From Bradyrhizobium sp. sBnM-33 (GTDB lineage: Bacteria; Pseudomonadota; Alphaproteobacteria; Rhizobiales; Xanthobacteraceae): a DNA stretch of 64,000 nucleotides. Shown here one piece after another: positions 44,245 to 51,916 of the stretch (its first letter is position 1; the number at the start of each line of letters is the position of its first letter). Made by a program: the position numbers and the translations under genes. Location of the stretch: assembly GCF_032917945.1 (NCBI RefSeq), contig NZ_CP136624.1:1054001-1118000 (forward strand). The letters are read 5' to 3'. The notes below the pieces were generated by a model. That model was not told where the DNA came from. It was given only the letters and a program-made list of their open reading frames with translations, and made no database searches.

Positions 44245-45660
44245 ATGAAAATCCCTTCTTCCCGCCTCGTGACCCTTACGGCAGCTCTTGTTGCGATTGG
44301 CTTCGCGCTTGCACCAGCCTGGGCTCAGCGTAGAAGTGCGCCCGCCGCTCAGCCCCCGGCAGAAAAGCCGACGGACCCGGCGCTGTTGCCCGACCAGGAA
44401 CTTGGACGCCGGTTCACGGTCAAGGCGGAGGACCTGCCGCCCCCGAAGACCGGCCCGATCGTCAGCAGCCGTTCCCTTGTGATTCCCCATGACGGGCAAA
44501 CTCCCCGCGTCCCTGAAGGCTTCACCACGACCGCTTTCATGACCGGCCTTGAGCATCCGAGGCGTCTACTTGTGCTGCCGAACGGCGACGTGCTCCTGGC
44601 CGAACAGAAGGCGGGCTATCTCACATTGCTGCGCGATGAGGACGGGGACGGCAAGGCCGATTGGATTCAGCGCCACGCGGAGGGATTCAACCAACCTTAC
44701 GGACTCGCTTGGCGGGACGATCACGTCCTGGTCGCGGATCAGGACGGGATCTGGAAAGTACCGCACCGGCTTGGCGCATTGCGTGCGGGGCGCGGCGGCG
44801 AGCAGCCGAAGGCTGCCGATGTGCCGCCGGATCAGCGCAAACCTTCGCCCGCCGTGGTTGGCGAGGAAATGATCACAAGGAAGGGCGTGTTCGGCATCGT
44901 TCAAGGCCATACGAACCGCCATCTCGCGATCGACCCCAAGACTGGCGGACTGTTCGTCGGCGTCGGCTCGTCCGGCAATGTCGGTGTCGAACCAGAGGTC
45001 AAGGCGACGATCCAGCGCTTCGATCCCGACGGCGCGAACCAGGCTACGTTCGCTTCCGGATTGCGCAATCCGACGGCGCTCGCCTTCGAACCTGGAACGG
45101 GCGATCTCTATGCGGTGGTTCAGGAGCGCGACGGCCTCGGCGACCGGCTTCCGCCCGATTATCTGACGCGTGTCGAGAAGGGCGCCTTCTACGGCTGGCC
45201 TTACGCATATATCGGTCAGCACCCGCAGCCGGGTTTCGCCAAGTTGAAACCGGACAAGGTCAAGGCTTCAATCAAGCCCGACCTTCTATTCGAAGCGCAT
45301 TCCTCGGCGATGGATCTGGTGTTTTACGATGGCGAACAGTTTCCGCCCGAATTCCGCGGCGGCGCCTTTGTTGCGCTCAAGGGGTCGTGGAATCGATCCG
45401 AACCAACCGGTTACAAGATCGTGTTCGTACCGTTCAAGGATGGCCGTCCGCAAGGGTGGTACCAGAATTTCGCCGTCGGCTTCTGGGTGTCCGGCATGCA
45501 TCGGGCGGAGATCTGGGGCCGGCCTGCCGCGCTTGCGATCGCCAAGGACGGTTCATTGCTCGTTGCCGACGATACCGGCGGCACCATCTGGCGCATTGCT
45601 TACACAGGGCCTCAGAACCGTGCAGGCAAGCCCGATGGCAATACTGAGGCACCACGCTAG
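44245..45660 (+). CDS. PQQ-dependent sugar dehydrogenase-like (sorbosone dehydrogenase family) beta-propeller
   Basis: Encodes 471 aa with a Sec signal (MKIPSSRLVTLTAALVAIG, cleavage after AWA) and a six-bladed propeller: FTTTAFMTGLEHPRRLLVLPNGDVLLAEQKAG, RHAEGFNQPYGLAWRDD, HTNRHLAIDPKTGGLFVGVGSSGNVGVEPEV, FASGLRNPTALAFEPGTGDLYAVVQERDGLGD. The histidine near HTNRH and the arginine in GLRNP match family positions for cofactor and calcium. Periplasmic oxidation of sugars or polyols is likely; substrate unknown. It lies downstream of the HiPIP gene, a possible electron acceptor. GGGAGG precedes the ATG. Confidence 0.88.
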   Translation: MKIPSSRLVTLTAALVAIGFALAPAWAQRRSAPAAQPPAEKPTDPALLPDQELGRRFTVKAEDLPPPKTGPIVSSRSLVIPHDGQTPRVPEGFTTTAFMTGLEHPRRLLVLPNGDVLLAEQKAGYLTLLRDEDGDGKADWIQRHAEGFNQPYGLAWRDDHVLVADQDGIWKVPHRLGALRAGRGGEQPKAADVPPDQRKPSPAVVGEEMITRKGVFGIVQGHTNRHLAIDPKTGGLFVGVGSSGNVGVEPEVKATIQRFDPDGANQATFASGLRNPTALAFEPGTGDLYAVVQERDGLGDRLPPDYLTRVEKGAFYGWPYAYIGQHPQPGFAKLKPDKVKASIKPDLLFEAHSSAMDLVFYDGEQFPPEFRGGAFVALKGSWNRSEPTGYKIVFVPFKDGRPQGWYQNFAVGFWVSGMHRAEIWGRPAALAIAKDGSLLVADDTGGTIWRIAYTGPQNRAGKPDGNTEAPR

Positions 45661-45771
45661 CTTGAATGCCCGCCCGGACAGCCGGCGCGGGCGGATGCCG
45701 GTACGATCACCACCTGGATTGCGCACGACGCCCCGCGGCGGCAGCAACCGCAGCGAAGGATGATGCAGCAG

Positions 45772-45842
45772 CGATGTGCAATTGCACATCGTAGCGCGTG
45801 CCAAAAGGCGGGGCCTCAGGTGCGCAATTACGCACCTGAGGC
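45772..45842. terminator. two perfect palindromes between convergent genes
   Basis: A 20-bp dyad (45772-45791, CGATGTGCAA plus its complement) and a 12-bp stem with a 6-nt loop (GCCTCAGGTGCG at 45813-45824, CGCACCTGAGGC at 45831-45842). The convergent sugar dehydrogenase and ferritin-like genes end on either side. No T-run follows, so a bidirectional terminator is only a guess; the 20-bp dyad also looks like a protein-binding site. Confidence 0.6.
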
Positions 45843-45901
45843 TTCTAAGCGACGAAAGCCCGTCGATCCCTGGAACACGTGCGGCAGAGTGCGTATCGCA
45901 G

Positions 45902-46795
45902 TCAGGTCGTCTTGAGTTCTCCGTTCATTCCGTTCGGGTAGAAACCGCCTTTGCTGACACCGGCCTTCTCGGTCAGATAGACGATACGCAGAACCTCTTG
46001 CGGCGTACGCGTGAACGCAATCGCGTCGGGGGTCGAAGGCACGAAGTTGGCCTTGCCGTCGACTCTGATCCCCTGGTCTTCTTTTTCGGGGGTCCCGTCA
46101 ATTTTATCCCGTGCATCCGAGATTGCATTGGCGGCGTCCCATGCCTTCTCGCCCATCATGTAGAGCTGGGAGCGCGCCATTCCCATGTGGTAGGCCTCAA
46201 CAGCAAGAATTCCGGCCGCCGCTTCCACGAATTCCTTTTTCTTGAGCAGGGGAGTTGCCCCCGCGTAGGCGGTCACGCCGACGTCTTCGAACAGCATGCC
46301 GCCGAGCAGGACCGACATGTCGTCGGCAAATGGGTCGAAATCGGCAGGCAATCCGGCAGCCTGAGCAGCAGCCTTGAAGCCGGCGTCGAAGTCGATCGCG
46401 GGTCGTGAAATGGCGTTTCGGCCAAGCGTCTTGCGGTAGAAGCGAACGTGGGCCAGCTCGTTCTCCGCCGTCTCTTCAATGAACTCGCGGATCGCCTTCT
46501 CCTTGAATTGGGCCTCGTGTCCGCCCACGACTCTGCCGGCATCCATACCGGCATCGGTATCGCTGATGCCCTTGCCGGTGGTTGCGCGCAGATAGGACTC
46601 GGCTTCCATGTATTCGAGATTCAGCGCGAAGGTGAGAATGTCTTCGTCGTCGATCGCTGCTCCCTTCTTGCCGATTCCGACCCCCGTGGTCTCGCGCTTC
46701 TGCTGGGCATAGGCAGGTGGAATGAGTAGTCCCGCGAGTCCTGCGACCGATAGGCCGGCGATCGATTGCCGGCGGGAAATGCGCAATGCATCCAT
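45902..46795 (-). CDS. exported ferritin-like (desiccation-related) protein
   Basis: Encodes 297 aa from ATG 46795 with GGAGG upstream. A twin-arginine leader (RISRRQSIAGLSVAGLAGLL) ends at AYAQ. Ferritin-like helices: DILTFALNLEYMEAESYLRATTG, FIEETAENELAHVRFYRKTL, and GGMLFEDVGVTAYAGATPLL, EAAAGILAVEAYHMGMARS with paired Glu and His residues typical of a di-metal four-helix bundle. It resembles the desiccation-related proteins (PCC13-62 type). A perfect EcfG promoter lies upstream, fitting a stress role. Confidence 0.88.
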   Translation of the reverse strand: MDALRISRRQSIAGLSVAGLAGLLIPPAYAQQKRETTGVGIGKKGAAIDDEDILTFALNLEYMEAESYLRATTGKGISDTDAGMDAGRVVGGHEAQFKEKAIREFIEETAENELAHVRFYRKTLGRNAISRPAIDFDAGFKAAAQAAGLPADFDPFADDMSVLLGGMLFEDVGVTAYAGATPLLKKKEFVEAAAGILAVEAYHMGMARSQLYMMGEKAWDAANAISDARDKIDGTPEKEDQGIRVDGKANFVPSTPDAIAFTRTPQEVLRIVYLTEKAGVSKGGFYPNGMNGELKTT

Positions 46796-46902
46796 GGCGT
46801 AACCTCCTCCGTTCTGGATTGAGGGCCGCGCCACTCACTGGTCAGCGCTATTGAGGGCGCTTCATGGCGCGACCTCGGTACCAGCTCGTGCTGGAGCGGT
46901 AC

Positions 46903-46927
46903 AACGTTAGGCCGCAGGTCACGTTCC
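46903..46927 (-). promoter_or_regulatory. perfect EcfG-type promoter upstream of ferritin-like gene
   Basis: On the minus strand GGAAC (46927-46923) and CGTT (46906-46903) are exactly 16 nt apart, the general-stress sigma EcfG consensus. It is about 110 nt upstream of the ferritin-like start, with no other gene between. Confidence 0.85.
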
Positions 46928-46985
46928 AAGCGAACTCGAATCAGGCAGGCACGACGTCGTGAGGCCGCCAGGCTTGGCCTGTGCA

Positions 46986-47118
46986 TGCAATGGTGGGCAA
47001 AGGCGCGAGTGCGCCGTGCCCATCATTTCGCATCGATTGTGTTCTCGATGGTGGGCACGCGGAGCCTGTCACCGCGCGCGTTCGCGCAACACGGTGGCTT
47101 TTCCCACCCCACGGACTG
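46986..47118. repeat. dispersed intergenic repeat (GGTGGGCAAAG family)
   Basis: Contains ATGGTGGGCAAAGGCGC near the left end, GTGGGCACGC inside, and GGCTTTTCCCACCCCAC at the right, with inverted pieces. Degenerate relative of 31968-32059. It lies between the ferritin-like promoter region and the serine hydrolase gene; the rest of the spacer holds no gene. Confidence 0.75.
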
Positions 47119-48384
47119 CTACCGCACCATAGCGCCGTAGACGATATCTTGCACCTGCTCGCGGTAGTACTTCCGAAGTTCGCCGGGTGCCGCCGTTCCC
47201 ACGACGACGACGAGGCGCTCCTTCGGGTCGCAGAAGAACTGCGTGCCGTAGGCGCCATTCCAGGTGAACTCGCCAGGATTGCCCGGCACTGACGACAGAC
47301 CTTCGCTGGTGCGTACGGCCACGCCAAGGCCGAAGCTAAAGCCACCGCGATGCGGCTCCACATTAGCTACGTTGTTCTTGATCTCCGGCCCAAGGTGGTT
47401 GGAGATCATGTGGTGCACTGTCTTGGGCCCGAGAATGCGCTGGCCGTCGAGCTCGCCGCCATTGAGCAGCATCTGTCCAAAGCGTAGGTAGTCGCCCACG
47501 GTCGCAAACGCGCACGCGCCGCCGCAGTCGAACTTGGTTGGCGTATCGAGAAGCTTGATCGCCTGCGGCTTGCCCGTCAGCGGGTCATTGGGAAATGGCC
47601 GGGCGAGACGCGCGCGCTGCGCCTCTGTTGGGTGGAATGTGGCGTCCTTCATACCGAGTGGTTGCCATACATTGCTGGCCAAGTAATCGCCAAGCCGCTG
47701 CTCGCTGACTTTTTCAACGACCGCGCCGAGCACGTCGATCGAGAAGCCGTACTCGAAAACCCTAGCGGGTTGGTGCGCCAGCGGCAGCTTTGTGATGCGA
47801 TCGATGAAGGCCTGGGTATCGCCTTCGATCGCCGGTGCGGTGCCCTCCGGATACTGACGCGCGACCGGGCTCGAACTGTCTGGGCGTCCTCCATACATCA
47901 GCCCAGATGTGTGTCGATAAAGATCGTGGATGTAGATCGGCGAAACCTGAGCATCGAACTTCAGTGAACCGTCGGGTTGCGGCACGCCCACTTTCATCTC
48001 GGCGAACGCGGGATAGTAGTCCGCAAGCTTTGCCCGAAGCGGCAAGCGGCCCTGTTCCATAAGTGTCAGACCCGCGACGGCGGCCATCGGTTTGGTCATG
48101 GAGGCAAGCGCGAACACAGCATCCAGCGGCATCGGCGTGCCTTTCACCGGATCAAGCTGGCCGTACGCCTTGTATTGCACGAGCTTTCCGTCGCGGGCTA
48201 TCGCGACCACGGCGCCGGGCACACGCTTCGCGGCGATCTCCCGGGCAAGAAAATCGTCAAGGCGGGCCAGTCCCTGCTGCGAAAATCCGACGTCATCCGG
48301 CTTTGCCTCGGGCAGCGGCGCGGCATTTGCCGCATTGGCGGAGATGCCGGCAACAAGCGCTACGGCCATCATGAATGGCTTCAT
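47119..48384 (-). CDS. exported serine hydrolase of the beta-lactamase/penicillin-binding family
   Basis: Encodes 421 aa with a Sec signal (MKPFMMAVALVAGISANAANA) and the class C beta-lactamase-like fold: GAVVAIARDGKLVQYKAYG, catalytic SMTK at about residue 94 in FALASMTKPMAAVAG, the YxN-equivalent FEYGFSIDVLG, and a late GGAYGT-like segment (TWNGAYGTQFF). Such EstB-like enzymes hydrolyse esters or peptides rather than antibiotics. Periplasmic. Minus strand, monocistronic. Confidence 0.9.
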   Translation of the reverse strand: MKPFMMAVALVAGISANAANAAPLPEAKPDDVGFSQQGLARLDDFLAREIAAKRVPGAVVAIARDGKLVQYKAYGQLDPVKGTPMPLDAVFALASMTKPMAAVAGLTLMEQGRLPLRAKLADYYPAFAEMKVGVPQPDGSLKFDAQVSPIYIHDLYRHTSGLMYGGRPDSSSPVARQYPEGTAPAIEGDTQAFIDRITKLPLAHQPARVFEYGFSIDVLGAVVEKVSEQRLGDYLASNVWQPLGMKDATFHPTEAQRARLARPFPNDPLTGKPQAIKLLDTPTKFDCGGACAFATVGDYLRFGQMLLNGGELDGQRILGPKTVHHMISNHLGPEIKNNVANVEPHRGGFSFGLGVAVRTSEGLSSVPGNPGEFTWNGAYGTQFFCDPKERLVVVVGTAAPGELRKYYREQVQDIVYGAMVR

Positions 48385-48654
48385 GGTCTTCTCCCTGGAA
48401 TGCGGTTCAGGCCCGCAGGATTATTATGCTTGAGTGACCATGTTAGATCGCGCCTCTACCAGCGGCAAGGCGAGCGTGCGAGCAGGGCAATCGGGCCTCG
48501 CGTATCCGCTCTACGTTTCATTGAATGATGACGGCATTGACCGGGATCGCGCTGCGTGAGGGTGGGCACGCTTCGCGTTGCCTATCCTACGGCTGCGAGC
48601 TGATTTGCTTCGCGCACAAGCACAGTTGATGCAGCCGGCCGCGGCAAGATAACC
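48385..48654. other. spacer without a gene
   Basis: Nothing coding seen. About 48558-48592 contains GGGTGGGCACGCTTCGCG and CCTATCCTACGG, a worn fragment of the GGTGGGC repeat family. The serine hydrolase promoter should lie near 48390-48450; no consensus recognised. Confidence 0.5.
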
Positions 48655-49165
48655 CGACGGGCAAATCACTTCTGATTTTCCGAAATGGTGTCAAGCCCGG
48701 TAATCAAAAATATTTCGCTTCACGCGAGGGGCAAATCAGTCGCATAACTCCGCCCGTCTCACCCGATGGAGGGGCGGCTCGCGATCGTCACGAACGTGCG
48801 GTGAGATGCGATGGACGCGAGAGGTGCGCTAGACGGTGCGCGCCCGACGCGTACGGCGAAGTGTGGTTCTGGCGCCGCGGTGCTGGCGTTAAGTCCTTTG
48901 GAAGCGAAGCTTCTCTGGGGCGACGGTGGCAAAAAAGCCGTTCACCGGGGAGAGCACGAAGTAAGCCGTAAAGCCATTGCGCAGGGAAGGCCGGGATGCT
49001 CCCGCTGTACCTGTATGCTCGTGTGCGTTCTCTTGATGCGCAATGGCACACGAGACCGCGGTTGCGGCGCGCACCCGGTCTTTCCTGCGCCCTCTGAACA
49101 AGAGGGCGGGACGTTGAAAGCAAAACTCGCGCAGATGATGTGGCGAGATCGCGAACGCACATTCA
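48655..49165. repeat. large (about 500 bp) dispersed intergenic repeat element
   Basis: Extends from about AAATCACTTCTGATTTTCCG to the TGGCGAGATCGCGAACGC region. Landmarks: ATCGTCACGAACGTGCGGTG, CCGGGGAGAGCACGAAGTAA, CATTGCGCAGGGAAGG, ACACGAGACCGCGG and CTGCGCCCTCTGAACAAGAG. Both strands stay open in places and yield arginine- and serine-rich frames (QWLYGLLRALPGER on one, AIAQGRPGC on the other) that I recall as spurious proteins repeated across Bradyrhizobium genomes. No transposase. Identity with a known family is from memory. Confidence 0.6.
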
Positions 49166-49168
49166 GAT

Positions 49169-49280
49169 GTCGTCACCCGCGAAGGCGGGTGACCCAGTAT
49201 TCTAGAGACGCCAACGCTTGATCGAGAAGCCGCGGCGTACTGGTTCGCGGGGATGACGATGGTTCGCGGGGGATGACGAT
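49169..49280. repeat. dispersed intergenic repeat (GTCATCC family) with internal duplication
   Basis: Begins GTCGTCACCCGCGAAGGCGG and ends GCGGGGGATGACGATGG; contains CCCAGTATTCTAGAGACGCC and CCGCGGCGTACTGG. GGTTCGCGGGGATGACGAT occurs twice in tandem near the right end, with one base inserted in the second copy. Same family as 9801-9920 and 18114-18213. Confidence 0.8.
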
Positions 49281-49671
49281 GGAGAGAGTTGTGTCGCTCG
49301 TCTGCTCGCCCACGCCTCCGCATCCCGAATGGCGAGGCCACGGCCGCCTCGCAACCATCGGGTGGGCCCATGGAACCCGGCTCCCGGCCGTAAGCGCCCG
49401 GCCGCACTGGACTTCCGGCAATGGAATTCCCTATTGGTAACCGAACGTTAACCAAGCTTAGCGTCTGGTTAGGGACGGAATGACGCGCTGGCAGCCCTCG
49501 TTTTGACATGTTGGCAGGGGAAGCAAGGCCCCGCTTTCGGCGGGCCCCCCATGCGACAGGAAACAGGCTCTCGCGCTGGCGCATATCGCCGCGCCCGACG
49601 CGCGGCTGTGGAACCGGCGGCCATTTGCTCCCGGAGGAAATAGGGATACTTGCGTTGAGAGGATACTACTC
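49281..49671 (+). other. upstream region of tolQ, no gene
   Basis: No coding frame convinces. It includes GTTAACCAAGC and AACCGAACGTTAACC near 49437-49460 and the leader of tolQ. A promoter for the tol operon should lie here, but no clear consensus is seen. Confidence 0.4.
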
Positions 49672-50385
49672 ATGAATCCCGCCGACGTGGCTCCGTCAGC
49701 CTTGCCGCTCGTCTCGGCCGACGTGTCGCTGATCGCGCTATTCTGGCAGGCCCACTGGGTCGTGAAGTCGGTCATGCTGGGCCTGCTCGCCTGCTCGGTC
49801 TGGGTCTGGGCGATCGCGATCGACAAGATTTTCCTCTATTCCCGCACCAAGCGCGCGATGGACCGCTTCGAACAGGCGTTCTGGTCGGGACAGTCGATCG
49901 AGGAACTCTACCGCGCGCTGTCGGCCAAGCCGACGCAATCGATGGCGGCGTGCTTCGTCGCCGCCATGCGCGAGTGGAAGCGCTCGTTCGAGAGCCAGTC
50001 GCGCTCCTTTGCCGGATTGCAGATGCGGATCGAGAAGGTGATGAACGTCTCCATCGCCCGCGAGGTCGAGCGGCTGGAGCGGCGGCTTCTGGTGCTGGCG
50101 ACCGTCGGATCGGCCGGACCGTTCGTCGGCCTGTTTGGAACCGTCTGGGGCATCATGTCGAGCTTCCAGTCGATCGCGGCTTCGAAAAACACCTCGCTGG
50201 CGGTCGTTGCGCCCGGTATCGCGGAGGCGCTGTTTGCGACCGCTATCGGTCTTATAGCCGCCATCCCTGCGACGATTTTCTACAATAAGTTCACGTCCGA
50301 GGTGAACCGGCAGGCGCAGCGGCTGGAAGGTTTTGCCGACGAGTTTTCCGCCATCCTGTCCCGCCAGATCGACGAGCGGGCGTGA
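49672..50385 (+). CDS. tolQ: Tol-Pal system proton channel subunit TolQ
   Basis: Inner-membrane protein (237 aa) that forms the proton-driven motor with TolR. Three membrane helices: SVMLGLLACSVWVWAIAID, the middle RLLVLATVGSAGPFVGLFGTVWGIM and APGIAEALFATAIGLIAAIPATIFYN. The MotA/ExbB-like GPFVGLFGTVWGI and the AGITEAL-like PGIAEAL motifs are intact. The tol complex links inner membrane, periplasm and outer membrane during division. Confidence 0.97.
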   Translation: MNPADVAPSALPLVSADVSLIALFWQAHWVVKSVMLGLLACSVWVWAIAIDKIFLYSRTKRAMDRFEQAFWSGQSIEELYRALSAKPTQSMAACFVAAMREWKRSFESQSRSFAGLQMRIEKVMNVSIAREVERLERRLLVLATVGSAGPFVGLFGTVWGIMSSFQSIAASKNTSLAVVAPGIAEALFATAIGLIAAIPATIFYNKFTSEVNRQAQRLEGFADEFSAILSRQIDERA

Positions 50386-50422
50386 GGACGGCAAATGACG
50401 AGCGCATCGTGAGATCAAGATC

Positions 50423-50899
50423 ATGGCGATGAACATGGCAGGTTCGACCGGAGGCGGCGGTGGACGCCGCGGCCGTCGTCGCGCCGCCGTGATGGCGGAG
50501 ATCAACGTCACGCCGATGGTCGACGTGATGCTCGTGCTGCTCATCATCTTCATGGTGGCGGCGCCGCTGATGACCTCGACCATTGATATCGATCTGCCCG
50601 TCGCCGGCGGCGGCAGGCAACTGCAAGCCAACGCGCCGCCGCTGACGCTGTCGGTCAAGCGCACCGGCGGGGCCTGCAATTCCAACGTCGAGCTCTATCT
50701 CGGGGATACGCTGATTCCGGCCAATGAGCTCCTGCCCAAGATAACGGCGATCAAGGAGACCAGATCGGAGGCCGAGAGGGTGGTATACCTGCGGGGGGAC
50801 AAAGACGTTTGTTACACGGATATGATGAAATTATTGGGGTATATTCGGACGGCGGGGTTCAAGGCGAATATCGTCATCGTGCCGGAGCAGGGCTCCTGA
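50423..50899 (+). CDS. tolR: Tol-Pal system protein TolR
   Basis: Encodes 158 aa (ATG 50423; ATG 50429 also possible). After a Gly-rich N-terminus (GSTGGGGGRRGRRRA) comes EINVTPMVDVMLVLLIIFMV, with the conserved Asp in the single membrane helix, followed by IDIDLPVAGGGRQ and a periplasmic domain with VYLRGDKDVCYTDMMKLLGYI. ExbD family. Acts with TolQ as rotor component. Starts 37 bp after tolQ. Confidence 0.96.
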   Translation: MAMNMAGSTGGGGGRRGRRRAAVMAEINVTPMVDVMLVLLIIFMVAAPLMTSTIDIDLPVAGGGRQLQANAPPLTLSVKRTGGACNSNVELYLGDTLIPANELLPKITAIKETRSEAERVVYLRGDKDVCYTDMMKLLGYIRTAGFKANIVIVPEQGS

Positions 50900-50946
50900 G
50901 CCATGAAGCGGCGCGCGACGATTGACGGCGGAGCGGGAAAGCTCAA

Positions 50947-51888
50947 GTGAAGCTCAAGGACGTCGACAAGACACTGGTTGCGTCGGTTGCCCTACACGTC
51001 CTCGTGCTGGGGTGGGCGATGGTGTCTGTCTCGACCAAGGCCCTCGAAATGCCACCGGAAGATTCGGTAGCGGTCGATGTGATTTCTCCCAATGAGCTTG
51101 CCAAGGTCATGGCGGGCATGAAGACGGGCAAGAAGGAAAACCCGAAGCCGCTGGTCGAGAAGGTCGCCGAGGCCAAGCCGGTCGATGACGCCGTCGGGAA
51201 GATCACCGAGAAGGCGCCGGTCGTAACCGAGACCGCGCCGCCGCCGCAGCCGAAGGTCGACGAGAAGCCGGTCGAAAAGAAACCCGATCCGCCGAAGGTC
51301 GACGAGAAGCCGAAGGAAGAGCCCAAGCAGGTCGAGAAAAAGCCCGATCCGCCGAAGGTCGATCAGATCGGCGACACCATCAAGAAGGAAGAGAAGAAGC
51401 CGCCGCCGAAGCCGCCGGTGCAGGCCGCCAAGCCGCCGCCGGAGCCGCCGAAGCAGCGGATCGTGGAGCGGCACTTCGATCAGAACCAGATCGCGGCCCT
51501 GCTCGACAAGCGTGATCCGTCGCGTCAGGCCACGACCGGCGACACTCTGAATTCGAATGCGGCCCTCGGCACGGCCAAGGGTGCGGCCGCCAACAATTCC
51601 GCGACATGGGGCGCGATGTTCAGGCAGCAGGTTCTGCGCTGCTGGAAGCAGCCATATGGCGGCATCGAGGCGGCGCGGATCGAGGTCGAATACAATATCA
51701 AGCTGAAGAAGGATGGCTCGCTTGAGGCGATGCCCGTTGCGGTTACCTCACCGACCAGCCCCTTCCAGCGTGTTTTCCTCGAGAGCGGCCTGCGCGCAAT
51801 CATTGAGTGCGCGCCCTATCGCCTGCCTCCGCAGTTTTTCGCCGAATGGCAAGCATTCATTCCCGTTTTCGATAATAGAGATCGCTAG
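50947..51888 (+). CDS. tolA: Tol-Pal system protein TolA
   Basis: Encodes 313 aa from GTG 50947. One membrane helix near the N-terminus (TLVASVALHVLVLGWAMVSV) with the conserved Ser-His, then a very long lysine/proline/glutamate-rich linker (VEKKPDPPKVDEKPKEEPKQ-like repeats, about residues 55-180), then the C-terminal domain (MFRQQVLRCWKQPYGGIEAARIEVEYNIKL). Spans the periplasm to reach TolB and Pal. The repeat VEKKPDPPKVD occurs twice. Confidence 0.93.
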   Translation: MKLKDVDKTLVASVALHVLVLGWAMVSVSTKALEMPPEDSVAVDVISPNELAKVMAGMKTGKKENPKPLVEKVAEAKPVDDAVGKITEKAPVVTETAPPPQPKVDEKPVEKKPDPPKVDEKPKEEPKQVEKKPDPPKVDQIGDTIKKEEKKPPPKPPVQAAKPPPEPPKQRIVERHFDQNQIAALLDKRDPSRQATTGDTLNSNAALGTAKGAAANNSATWGAMFRQQVLRCWKQPYGGIEAARIEVEYNIKLKKDGSLEAMPVAVTSPTSPFQRVFLESGLRAIIECAPYRLPPQFFAEWQAFIPVFDNRDR

Positions 51889-51916
51889 CGGCTTGGAAAG
51901 TTAAGAGCAGAAAAAG

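Noticed and set aside
48940..49020. Resemblance to a cobalamin riboswitch (GCCATTGCGCAGGGAAGG)
   Set aside because: The conserved AGCCAGGAGACC box is missing and no cobalamin or transport gene follows; the string is part of the repeat element.
48811..49221. 136-codon plus-strand frame and a 124-codon minus frame in the tolQ upstream gap
   Set aside because: Both lie in a dispersed repeat element, lack ribosome sites and known domains, and resemble spurious ORFs.
23779..49671. The 26-kb block as a classical integrative island
   Set aside because: No integrase, transposase, tRNA gene or flanking direct repeat was found, and composition is similar to the surroundings.
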